Source: Lysobacterales bacterium
GTDB lineage: Bacteria; Pseudomonadota; Gammaproteobacteria; Xanthomonadales; Ahniellaceae
Assembly (NCBI GenBank): GCA_016182785.1
Contig: JACPFU010000043.1
Span: forward strand, 1 to 64,000
Direction of reading: 5' to 3'
DNA length: 64,000 bases
Each line of letters opens with the position of its first letter. The first letter of the stretch is position 1. A model generated the notes under the pieces. The model had not been told where the DNA came from. It worked only from the letters and a program-made list of their open reading frames with translations, and did not search any database. The translations under genes and the position numbers were made by a program. Positions 28,569 to 36,358 of this stretch are shown here, piece after piece.

Positions 28569-29367
28569 GCCGCGCAGACAGAACAAGGTGCTCGGCGGCG
28601 CCACGGCGCTGGCGCCGCTGCACCCATTCGTCGATCTGCACCTGCATGCCTTGCCCGGGGTCGACAACGGGCCGACCTCGTGGTCGGCGGCGGTGGAGCT
28701 GTGTGTGCAGGCCGCGCACAACGGCATCGGGCACGCCGTGCTGACGCCGCATTTCCGCGGCAAACCCTACGCCGAGCGCATCGCGCGCCTGTCGAGCCGA
28801 TTGATCCGGTTGCGCGAGACGCTGGCCGATCGCGGCCTGGCGATGCAGGTTGCGCTGGCCGGCGAGTGTCGCTTCGATGCGTTCCTGCACCAGGCGATCC
28901 AGACCGGCGACCTGCCGTGGCTGGGGCGCTGGCAGGATGAGTACGTGGTGCTGGTCGAGTTCTCCGACGCGCGCCTGCCGGCGAAGATCGTGCCGGCGAT
29001 CGAATGGATGCGTGCGCGCGGCATCCGCCCGATGCTGGCGCATCCAGAACGCATCCGCGAGGTGCAGTTGCGACTGCAGTCGCTGGCGCCGCTGGTGGGC
29101 GCCGGTCTGCTGCTGCAGGTCGATGCCGACGCACTGGCCGGCGGCTGCGGTCCGTTCGCGCAGGAAACTTCGCTGCGGCTGCTGCGCGAGGGCTGGGTCA
29201 CGGTGCTCGCGAGCAATGCCCATGATCTGGTGCGGCAACCGCCGCGTATCGAGCCCGGGCGCGTGGTCGCGGCCGAGATCGTGGGCGAGGCGGCATCGTG
29301 GGAACTGGCGGCGTTGCGTCCGGCGCGCATCGCTGCCATGCATTTCCCGGCACTCGCCGCGAATTGA
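28561..29367 (+). CDS. CpsB/YwqE-like PHP-family phosphatase
   Basis: 268 residues, a PHP-fold protein like the manganese-dependent tyrosine phosphatases CpsB and YwqE that reset polysaccharide co-polymerase kinases. Visible metal-site motifs are [13 protein letters not shown] (residues 25-37), LTPHF, AGECRFD, and MLAHPERI (about 160-167). Two positions that are usually Asp are Asn here: Asn36 in the DDG motif and Asn219 in the SDAH motif (SNAHD). Either can affect metal binding, so activity may differ. ATG 28561 overlaps the decarboxylase by 8 bases, with AGGAG 12-16 bases upstream. No Wzc-type kinase is encoded nearby. Confidence 0.85.
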   Translation: MAEPRRQNKVLGGATALAPLHPFVDLHLHALPGVDNGPTSWSAAVELCVQAAHNGIGHAVLTPHFRGKPYAERIARLSSRLIRLRETLADRGLAMQVALAGECRFDAFLHQAIQTGDLPWLGRWQDEYVVLVEFSDARLPAKIVPAIEWMRARGIRPMLAHPERIREVQLRLQSLAPLVGAGLLLQVDADALAGGCGPFAQETSLRLLREGWVTVLASNAHDLVRQPPRIEPGRVVAAEIVGEAASWELAALRPARIAAMHFPALAAN

Positions 29368-29394
29368 ATTGCGCCACTCCAGTACACTTCCGCC

Positions 29395-29619
29395 ATGCCC
29401 TCGACCCTCGCCGAGATCAACACCCGACTGGCCGAACTGGAATCGCGCTTCGCGTTCCAGGACGACGTCGTGGCGACCTTGAATCCGCAGGTGGCGACGC
29501 AGGAACGCCGGCTCGTCGACATCGTCGAGGAGCTGCGCCAGTTGCGCCGCGAGGTGACCTTGCTGCGCGCGGCGCTCGGGCACGATGCCGCCGACGAGCC
29601 ACCGCCACCGCACTACTGA
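29395..29619 (+). CDS. slyX: SlyX family protein
   Basis: 74 residues of coiled-coil character with the SlyX pattern: ARLAEL-type heptads at the start (INTRLAELESRFAFQDD), a middle VEELRQLRREVTLLR helix, and a proline-rich end PPPPHY. The family function is unresolved; E. coli slyX sits next to slyD. A TACACT box lies six bases before the ATG, so a leaderless or very short-leader message is possible. It precedes the DUF2058 gene by 12 bp. Confidence 0.88.
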   Translation: MPSTLAEINTRLAELESRFAFQDDVVATLNPQVATQERRLVDIVEELRQLRREVTLLRAALGHDAADEPPPPHY

Positions 29620-29631
29620 TCTCCGTACACG

Positions 29632-30201
29632 ATGACCGACTCCCTGCGCGACCAGTTGCTGAAGCTGGGCTTTGCCACAAAGAAGCCGGAAGCGGCCAAG
29701 CCGCGACCACCCATGCGGCGGCCGGATGGCGCTGCCCGTTCGGCGCCGAAGCCGCGCCCGCAGCACCGACCGGCACCCGGGTCGCAAGGCGCGGCGCGTG
29801 CGCAGGAGGAGATCGATCTGGCGCGTGCCTATGCCCTGCGTGCGCAGGCCGAGCGCCATGAAGCCGAACAGGTGCGACGCGAGGCCGAACGCAAGGCAGC
29901 CGAGAAGCGCGAACGCAAGTTGCGCATGGCGGCACTGCTCGATGGCCAGGCCCTGAACCAGCCCGACGCCGAACAGCCGCGGCATTTCGAGCACGGCGGC
30001 AAGATCAAGCGCGTGTACTGCACCGAGGCGCAGCTGACGGCGATCAACGACGGTGAGCTCGGCATCGTCATGCAGGACGGGCACTTCCGCATCGTTGCGC
30101 GCGGCATCGCGTTGCAGGTGCGCGAGCTGGAGCCGCGATGCCTGGTGCTGCTGGTGGAACCGGGCGGATCGGCGTCCGCGGAAATCGACGCGGGCGCCTG
30201 A
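29632..30201 (+). CDS. DUF2058 family protein (YaiL-like)
   Basis: 189 residues. The N-terminus MTDSLRDQLLKLGFA is the signature of DUF2058. A basic Pro/Arg-rich linker (about 18-55) and a charged helix rich in Arg, Glu and Ala (60-102) lead to a small C-terminal domain (KIKRVYCTEAQLTAINDGEL and IVMQDGHFRIVARGIA). Cytoplasmic and probably nucleic-acid or ribosome associated by composition, but the role is unknown. It is 3 bp from the pseudouridine synthase gene. Confidence 0.88.
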   Translation: MTDSLRDQLLKLGFATKKPEAAKPRPPMRRPDGAARSAPKPRPQHRPAPGSQGAARAQEEIDLARAYALRAQAERHEAEQVRREAERKAAEKRERKLRMAALLDGQALNQPDAEQPRHFEHGGKIKRVYCTEAQLTAINDGELGIVMQDGHFRIVARGIALQVRELEPRCLVLLVEPGGSASAEIDAGA

Positions 30202-30204
30202 GCC

Positions 30205-30939
30205 ATGGCCGGGCAATACGGTCTGGCGCGGGTGCTGTCGAAGCGCGGGTTGTGTTCGCGCAGCGAGGCCACGCGCTGGATCGCCGCCGGGCGCGTGCGC
30301 GTGGCCGGGAAGGTGGTGCGCGACGCCGAATCCGCGACCGCACTCGATGCCGAGATCGTGGTCGATGGCGAGCAGGTCGAGCTGGTGATCCCGCTGCACC
30401 TGATGCTCAACAAGCGTCGCGGGCTGATCACCACGCGCATGGACGAGCACGGACGCGCCACGGTCTACGACTGCTTCGCCGGCGCCGGCCTGCCCTGGGT
30501 TGCTCCGGTCGGCCGGCTCGACCGCGCCAGCGAAGGGCTGCTGTTGTTCAGCAATGATCCCGCATTCGCCGCCGCGATCACCGAACCGCAGCACGGCATC
30601 GAGAAGACCTACCACGTGCAGGTCGAGGGACTGCCGGCGGCCGAAGCGCTGGCGGCGCTGGAGGCGGGGCTGCCCATCGACGGCGAATGCTGGCGGGCGG
30701 TACGGGTGCGCGAACTGCGGCGCGGCGCGAAGAACTGCTGGCTGGAAATCGTGCTCGACGAGGGCCGCAACCGCCAGATCCGGCGCATGCTGGAGGCGCT
30801 CGGGTATCCGGTGCTGCGTCTGGTGCGGGTGGCGATCGGGCGCCTGCAACTCGGGTCGCTGGGCAAGGGCGAATGGCGCGTGCTCGAAGACGCGGACATT
30901 GCTGCACTGCATTTGCCAGCGGTGGCTGGCGGCGGATAA
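30205..30939 (+). CDS. RsuA-family rRNA pseudouridine synthase
   Basis: Isomerises a uridine in rRNA to pseudouridine. 244 residues: S4 RNA-binding domain (residues 6-55, GLARVLSKRGLCSRSEATRW), then the RsuA-type catalytic domain with nucleophile Asp106 in VGRLDRASEGLLLFSND, KTYHVQVEG and the ending motif EGRNRQIRRMLEALGYPV. The length and motifs do not separate the RsuA, RluE, RluF and RluB subgroups, so no symbol is given. ATG 30205 is 3 bp after the DUF2058 stop. Confidence 0.92.
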   Translation: MAGQYGLARVLSKRGLCSRSEATRWIAAGRVRVAGKVVRDAESATALDAEIVVDGEQVELVIPLHLMLNKRRGLITTRMDEHGRATVYDCFAGAGLPWVAPVGRLDRASEGLLLFSNDPAFAAAITEPQHGIEKTYHVQVEGLPAAEALAALEAGLPIDGECWRAVRVRELRRGAKNCWLEIVLDEGRNRQIRRMLEALGYPVLRLVRVAIGRLQLGSLGKGEWRVLEDADIAALHLPAVAGGG

Positions 30940-30940
30940 T
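30913..30940 (+). promoter_or_regulatory. Candidate promoter of the penicillin-acylase-family gene
   Basis: TTGCCA (30913-30918), 16-base spacer, GATAAT (30935-30940), overlapping the end of the pseudouridine synthase gene. Start predicted near 30947, leaving about 30 bases of leader with a GGGAGGGA ribosome-binding site. Confidence 0.45.
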
Positions 30941-30976
30941 CCCGAGGCCCCATGCCGGGGCGGGAGGGATTCCACC

Positions 30977-33826
30977 ATGCTCAATCTACCGGTGCGCCGC
31001 CTGGCGCCTCGTCTGATCTGCGTCGCGCTGGCTGCGGCCTTTGTCGCGACTTCCGTTTCCGCTGAAACCATCAACGCGTCCGGGCTGCGCGCGCCGGGCA
31101 GCATCGGTTTCGATGCCGAGGGCGTGCCGCTGATCCAGGCCGCGAACGACTACGACGCCGCATTCCTGATGGGCTACGTGCATGCGCGCGATCGCCTGTG
31201 GCAGATGGATTACCTGCGCCGCGCGGCGAGCGGCACCCTGGCCGAACTGGTCGGCGCACCGGCGCTGGCCAACGACATCCAGTTGCGCACGCTCGGTCTG
31301 CGCCGCGCCGCGCAGTCGAGCTGGTCGGCGATGCCCGACGTCGCACGTGGCGAGCTGCGCGCCTATGCCGAAGGCGTCAACCTGTGGGTACGCAGCAACG
31401 CATTGCCCGCCGAATACGGCGCGCTGGAACTGACCCGGTTCGAGCCCTGGTCACCGGTCGATTCCTTGATCATCGGCAAGCTGCTCGCGTTCCAGCTCAG
31501 CTTCGACCTCGACATCGACTACACCGTTCGCCTCGGTGCCTACGCCGCCGCGGGTACCGCGGCTGGCTTCAACGGCCAGGCGTTGTTCTTCGAGGACACG
31601 CATCGGGTACAGCCGTTCGACACGCGGGCGTCGATCAGCGCGGCCGACTTCCATCCGACAGCCGCGACACTCGACGCCAAGGCACTCGGCTACACGGTTC
31701 CCGACTACGACGCCGACTTCCTCCGCCAGACCGAGGCGTTGCGCGACGCGCTGCTTGGCAACGAGTGGATCGCACCCAAGCTCGCGCCGCGCGAGAACCG
31801 CGGTGGCTCGAACTGGTGGCTGGTGCATGGCTCGAAGACGGCTTCGGGCAAGGCGATCCTGTCCAACGATCCGCACCTCGGTCTCGACCTGCCGGCGATC
31901 ATGCACGAGGCGCACATCGTCTCGACCGACCCCGCATATCCGACGACGATGAACGTCTCCGGCCTGGCGCCGCCCGGCGTGCCGTCGATCCTGCTCGGCT
32001 GCACGCCGGTGTTCTGCTGGGGCCTGACCACGAACCCGATGGATGTCTCCGATACCTACCAGGAGAAGTTCCTGCTCAACACCTACGGCTTGCCGACGCA
32101 CACGCTGTACAAGGGCGTGGCCGAGCCGGTGAACTGGACCTTCCAGAGCTACTACGTCAACAGGCTCGACGGCGTGCCGGACAATGCCGCGCGCGAGAAC
32201 TCGATCGGGTACACCAACGGCGGGCTGACCATCACCATTCCCCGCCGCAACAACGGGCCGGTGCTGTCGATCACCAACGACACCGGCATCTCGGTGGCCT
32301 ACACCGGCTGGGGCGCGACGCGCGAACTGGAAGCGATCCGGCGCATCAACCGTGCCACCAGTCTCGACGAGTTCCGCACCGCGCTCGGCTACTTCGATGT
32401 CGGCTCGCAGAACTTCGCGTATGCCGGAACCGACGGCACCATCGCCTATTTCACCAGCGCCGAGGCGCCGGTGCGCGAGGATCTGCAGGGCAATACCGTC
32501 GATGGCATGCCGCCGTTCCTGATCCGCGACGGCTCCGGGACCCGACGCAACGAATGGCTGCCGGTGACGCATCCGCAGGCCAATCAGGCGGTGCCCTTCG
32601 AGATCCTGCCGCCGAGCGAGATGCCGTACGTGATCAATCCGTCCTCGGGCTACATCGCGAATGCGAACAACGACCCGATCGGCAGTACCTTCGACAACAA
32701 CGCCTTCAACCAGTTGCGCCCGGGCGGCGGCCTGCACTACCTGAGCTTCGGCTATTCCAGCCTGCGCCAGGGACGCATCGACCGCGAGCTGCAGTCGCTG
32801 ATCGGCACTGCCACGCCGATCACCCCATCGCACATGAAGGCGCTGCAGGCGAACACTGAACTGCTCGACGCCGAGCTGGTGTTCCCGTATCTCGATGCCG
32901 CATTCAGCAATGCGCAGGCGTCGAGCTGGGCGGACCTGCACGCGCTCGGTGCCGACCCGCGCATCGACGAGGCGATCAAGCGACTGCAGGACTGGGACTA
33001 CTCGTCCCCGACCGGCCTGACGCAGGGCTTCGACGCCGGCGACAATCCGCTGGCGATGGGCGCACCGAGCGAGCTCGAGATCGCGAACTCGGTCGCGGCG
33101 ACGATCTGGTCGCTGTGGCGCGGCCAGGCGGTGCGCAACAGCGTCGATGCCACGCTCACGCGCGTTGGTCTCGGCAACTACCTGCCCGGCAGCAACGAGG
33201 CCTACATCGCGCTGAAGCGCCTGCTCGAGCGCCACGACGTGCAGCAGGGGCGGGGCGTTTCCGGGCTGAACTTCTTCCAGGTCAGCGGCGCACCGAACGC
33301 GAACGCCGCGCGCGACTACGTGTTGCTGAAGTCGCTGGCCGACGCGCTGGATCTGGCCGCGAGCCCCGCGTTCGCCGCCGCATTCGGCGGTTCGCTGGAC
33401 CAGGACGACTACCGCTGGGGCAAGCTGCACCGCATCGTGTTCGATCATGCCCTCGGTGGTCCGTTCAACATCCCGGGGCCCGGTCTGTACGGACTGACCA
33501 ACGTGTCGAGCGACCTGCTCGGTCTGGCGCGCCAGGGTGGCTACGAGGCGGTCGATGCTTCCAGCCACAGTTCGCGCGCGAACTCAGTCAACGGCTTCAT
33601 GTTCGGATCGGGGCCGGCACGGCGCTTCGTCGGCGAGATGAGCATGCCGATCGTTGCCGACCAGATCTACCCGGGCGGACAGAACGCCGTGCTCGGCACG
33701 CCCGGCTACATCTCGCAGTTGCCGCGCTGGCTGGTGAATGCCTACAAGCCCTTGCCGATCGACCAGGCCGCGCATGCGGCCGCGGTCACCAGCACGCTGC
33801 ACTTCGTGCCCGCGGGAAATCCGTGA
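30977..33826 (+). CDS. Secreted penicillin acylase family protein
   Basis: Ntn-hydrolase of the penicillin/N-acyl-homoserine-lactone acylase family, made as a precursor that self-cleaves. 949 residues with a signal peptide (1-29, ending SVSA). The predicted beta-chain N-terminal nucleophile is Ser278 in RGGSNWWLVHGSKTASG, which corresponds to the SNMW site of E. coli penicillin G acylase. Further family motifs are DPHLGLDLP and the YVHARDRLWQMDYLRR helix of the alpha chain. The substrate (beta-lactam side chain, lactone or another amide) cannot be read from sequence. Its stop overlaps the next gene by 4 bases. Confidence 0.9.
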   Translation: MLNLPVRRLAPRLICVALAAAFVATSVSAETINASGLRAPGSIGFDAEGVPLIQAANDYDAAFLMGYVHARDRLWQMDYLRRAASGTLAELVGAPALANDIQLRTLGLRRAAQSSWSAMPDVARGELRAYAEGVNLWVRSNALPAEYGALELTRFEPWSPVDSLIIGKLLAFQLSFDLDIDYTVRLGAYAAAGTAAGFNGQALFFEDTHRVQPFDTRASISAADFHPTAATLDAKALGYTVPDYDADFLRQTEALRDALLGNEWIAPKLAPRENRGGSNWWLVHGSKTASGKAILSNDPHLGLDLPAIMHEAHIVSTDPAYPTTMNVSGLAPPGVPSILLGCTPVFCWGLTTNPMDVSDTYQEKFLLNTYGLPTHTLYKGVAEPVNWTFQSYYVNRLDGVPDNAARENSIGYTNGGLTITIPRRNNGPVLSITNDTGISVAYTGWGATRELEAIRRINRATSLDEFRTALGYFDVGSQNFAYAGTDGTIAYFTSAEAPVREDLQGNTVDGMPPFLIRDGSGTRRNEWLPVTHPQANQAVPFEILPPSEMPYVINPSSGYIANANNDPIGSTFDNNAFNQLRPGGGLHYLSFGYSSLRQGRIDRELQSLIGTATPITPSHMKALQANTELLDAELVFPYLDAAFSNAQASSWADLHALGADPRIDEAIKRLQDWDYSSPTGLTQGFDAGDNPLAMGAPSELEIANSVAATIWSLWRGQAVRNSVDATLTRVGLGNYLPGSNEAYIALKRLLERHDVQQGRGVSGLNFFQVSGAPNANAARDYVLLKSLADALDLAASPAFAAAFGGSLDQDDYRWGKLHRIVFDHALGGPFNIPGPGLYGLTNVSSDLLGLARQGGYEAVDASSHSSRANSVNGFMFGSGPARRFVGEMSMPIVADQIYPGGQNAVLGTPGYISQLPRWLVNAYKPLPIDQAAHAAAVTSTLHFVPAGNP

Positions 33827-34506
33827 CAGCGAAGTCGCCGGCAGCGCCGCGTGCGGACCATGCGCGCGGCTTCGATCTTGGCGCGGCGTGCCGAATCCTG
33901 GCACGCCGCGACCGGGCGCTCGGGTCGTGGATGAAGCGCATCGGCGGGATCGAAACGCAGTGGCATCGGCGCTTCGATCCGGTCGATTCGCTGGCGCGCT
34001 CGATTCTCTACCAGCAGCTCTCGGGCAAGGCTGCGGCGACCATCCATGGCCGCGTGCTGGAACGTTACGGGGTGCGGCGCAAGCTCACGCCGGGCGGCTT
34101 GCTGGCCGCACCCGAGGGCGGATTGCGCGAGTGCGGGGTGTCGTTCAACAAGATCGCCGCGTTGAAGGACCTGGCCGCGAAGTCGCAACAGGGCGTGGTG
34201 CCGACGCTCGCGGCGATGCGCCGGCTGCATCACGACGAGATCGTCGAGCGCCTGACCGAAGTGCGTGGCATCGGTCGCTGGACGGTCGAGATGATGCTGA
34301 TCTTCTGGCTCGGCCGCCCGGACATCCTGCCGATCGACGATCTGGGGATCCGCAAGGGCGCACAGATCGTGCTCGGTCACGACGAGATGATGAAGCCGAA
34401 GGAACTGCTCGCGCATGGCGAACTCTGGGCGCCGTACCGCACCGCGGCGAGCCTGTACCTGTGGCGCGTCGCCGACGCTGCCAAGGAGGGCGGTGGGCGC
34501 GCCTGA
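33823..34506 (+). CDS. AlkA-like DNA-3-methyladenine glycosylase
   Basis: Base-excision repair enzyme that removes alkylated bases. 227 residues, HhH-GPD fold: YQQLSGKAAATIHGR (about residues 66-80), then the helix-hairpin-helix LTEVRGIGRWTVEMMLIFWL and the catalytic aspartate in LPIDDLGIRKG. There is no N-terminal AlkA domain, so it is closer to short MAG-type members. The start GTG 33823 overlaps the preceding stop (GTGA), which suggests coupling with an unrelated secreted hydrolase; functional linkage is not implied. Confidence 0.9.
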   Translation: MTAKSPAAPRADHARGFDLGAACRILARRDRALGSWMKRIGGIETQWHRRFDPVDSLARSILYQQLSGKAAATIHGRVLERYGVRRKLTPGGLLAAPEGGLRECGVSFNKIAALKDLAAKSQQGVVPTLAAMRRLHHDEIVERLTEVRGIGRWTVEMMLIFWLGRPDILPIDDLGIRKGAQIVLGHDEMMKPKELLAHGELWAPYRTAASLYLWRVADAAKEGGGRA

Positions 34507-34614
34507 GTCGGTCGCATCGCCGGCACTGCGACGCAGAGCGCGGGGCACGGTCACAGTTTGTCTCGCCCGCAGCCGCTAGTCTGCGCGCTTCCCTGGCTGC
34601 AAGGCGTTCGCCTC

Positions 34615-36336
34615 ATGATTGGACGGTCCACTTCGGCGCGCTGCGCACGCATTGCCTGCGCATGGTTGCTTGGCCTGGCTGCCTCCGCGCAAGCCGCGAT
34701 CACGGTCGACTTCTCCTACGTCGACCAGCAGTCGCCCGAGTTCCAGCGCTTCAAGTCATTCGTCGATGCGGCCGTGGCCAACAACCCCGGTTACGGGTTC
34801 TCGGCCGCCGACGCCGCGTACATGTATCGCCTGACCGGGCAGCTGCAATACGCCACGCTGGCGGTGCAGACCGTCGAAGCCCAGGTGCAGGAAGCGGAAC
34901 TCGCGATCGCCGCTGGCAATGCGCCGCCGATCGCCGGCGACCAGTACCTTGATGTCGGTCCGATGATCGAAGACCTGGCGCTGACCTACGACTGGTGTGC
35001 CGCGCACACGAGCGCTGCGCAGCGCACGCGTTGGGCCAACTATGCCGAACAGGCGGTCTGGAATGTCTGGCACAACAACCAGGCCCAGTGGGGCGGGAAC
35101 GCGCACCCGTGGGCGGGCTGGGGCGTCGACGATCCCGCCAACAACTATCACTACAGCTTCCTGCGCGCGACGCTGTACTGGGGGCTGGCTTCCAACAGCA
35201 CCACCTGGAAGAACCTGCTGCAGAACGAGAAGTGGCCGGAGCAACTGGCCTATACCGCGAGCATCCCCGGCGGCGGCAGCGAGGAGGGTACCGCCTACGG
35301 GTTGTCGCACGGAACCCTGTTCATGCTGTACCGGGTGTGGCGCGATTCGATGGCCGCGGACATCGGCAACGCCAATGCCCACGTCAATGACAGCATCGCC
35401 TGGTGGATCCACGCGACCGTGCCCACGCTCGACCGCGTGGCGCCGATCGGCGACCAGGCGCGCGTGTCGGAACCGGTGATCTACGACTATCACCGCCACC
35501 TGATGCTGGAGGCGCGAGCCATCTCGAACGACGCCACGGCGCGCGACGATGCCGCCTGGTGGCTGCATTCGATCTCCGACCAGGACATGGAGTCGGGCTT
35601 CAACACCCGCCACAACCTGCTGCCGGCGGGGCCGACCGGAACGCCGCCGGCGCAACTGGTCTACCACGCCACCGGCACCGGGCAGCTGTTTGCGCGCACC
35701 GGTTGGGACAGCGCGGCAATGTGGCTGCAGTTCTCGGCCGGGCCGTACGTGCAGAGCCATGCGCACCAGGACCAGGGCGCGTTCACGCTGTTCGAGGGCG
35801 ACTGGCTCGCCGCGACCGAGAACATCTGGACACACAGCGGCATCCAGCAGGGCACCGATACCCACAACCTGCTGCGCTTCGAGCAGAACGGCCAGCTCGT
35901 GCCGCAGCGCGTCGGTACCACCTCGACCATGACCGTGACTCCGGGGCCGGACGGCGCGGTGCATGCGGTGGCGAACCTGCTGCCGGCCTATGACGGCGAC
36001 CCCGCCGTCGTGGCGTGGCAGCGCACCATCGACTTCGCCAACCGCAAGCTCACGGTCAGCGACCAGTTCAGTGTCGGCAGCGGTACCGAAGCCATCTTCC
36101 AGGTCAACACGCCGGTGCAGCCGATCATCAGCGGCAACACCGCCACCGCCGGCAACCTGAAGATCCGCGTGCTCGCGCCGGCGGGCGCCACCCTGAGTGC
36201 GCTCGACTGGACCACGCGCACCGGTCCCGATGAAACCTACTACTCGGGCTGGCGCCTCGACGTGCGCGGCAGCAGCAGCGGTTACGTGGTCGAGCTGAGC
36301 AACGCGGGCGCGTTGTTCGCGAACAGCTTCGAGTGA
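34615..36336 (+). CDS. Secreted heparinase II/III-like polysaccharide lyase or relative
   Basis: 573 residues. Signal peptide 1-27 (MIGRSTSARCARIACAWLLG, then LAASAQA). An alpha/alpha-toroid region (about 30-330, many Trp and Tyr, e.g. HPWAGWGVDDPANNYHYS) precedes a beta-sandwich part with YVQSHAHQDQGAFTLFEGDW, the arrangement of heparinase II/III-type polysaccharide lyases. The exact substrate is unknown and a lyase function is inferred from fold-level resemblance. The protein ends ALFANSFE; similar Phe-x-Asn/Asp-x-Phe-Glu ends recur, as I recall, on exported proteins of this bacterial group. Start ATG 34615 is chosen for the signal peptide. Confidence 0.75.
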   Translation: MIGRSTSARCARIACAWLLGLAASAQAAITVDFSYVDQQSPEFQRFKSFVDAAVANNPGYGFSAADAAYMYRLTGQLQYATLAVQTVEAQVQEAELAIAAGNAPPIAGDQYLDVGPMIEDLALTYDWCAAHTSAAQRTRWANYAEQAVWNVWHNNQAQWGGNAHPWAGWGVDDPANNYHYSFLRATLYWGLASNSTTWKNLLQNEKWPEQLAYTASIPGGGSEEGTAYGLSHGTLFMLYRVWRDSMAADIGNANAHVNDSIAWWIHATVPTLDRVAPIGDQARVSEPVIYDYHRHLMLEARAISNDATARDDAAWWLHSISDQDMESGFNTRHNLLPAGPTGTPPAQLVYHATGTGQLFARTGWDSAAMWLQFSAGPYVQSHAHQDQGAFTLFEGDWLAATENIWTHSGIQQGTDTHNLLRFEQNGQLVPQRVGTTSTMTVTPGPDGAVHAVANLLPAYDGDPAVVAWQRTIDFANRKLTVSDQFSVGSGTEAIFQVNTPVQPIISGNTATAGNLKIRVLAPAGATLSALDWTTRTGPDETYYSGWRLDVRGSSSGYVVELSNAGALFANSFE

Positions 36337-36338
36337 TT

Positions 36339-36358
36339 GCGCCGCCTCAGGGCGGCGC
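36339..36358. terminator. Hairpin between convergent genes
   Basis: Perfect 8-bp stem GCGCCGCC (36339-36346) / GGCGGCGC (36351-36358) with a TCAG loop. It sits between the stop of the heparinase-like gene and the end of the S9 peptidase gene, whose stop codon lies in the loop. No T tract on either strand, so termination is only suggested by position. Confidence 0.35.

Noticed and set aside
28447..31104. 885-codon open frame on the minus strand opposite the polysaccharide and rsuA-type genes
   Set aside because: It is antisense to five well-supported genes, has no family motif and an Arg/Ala/His-rich composition typical of shadow frames in GC-rich DNA.
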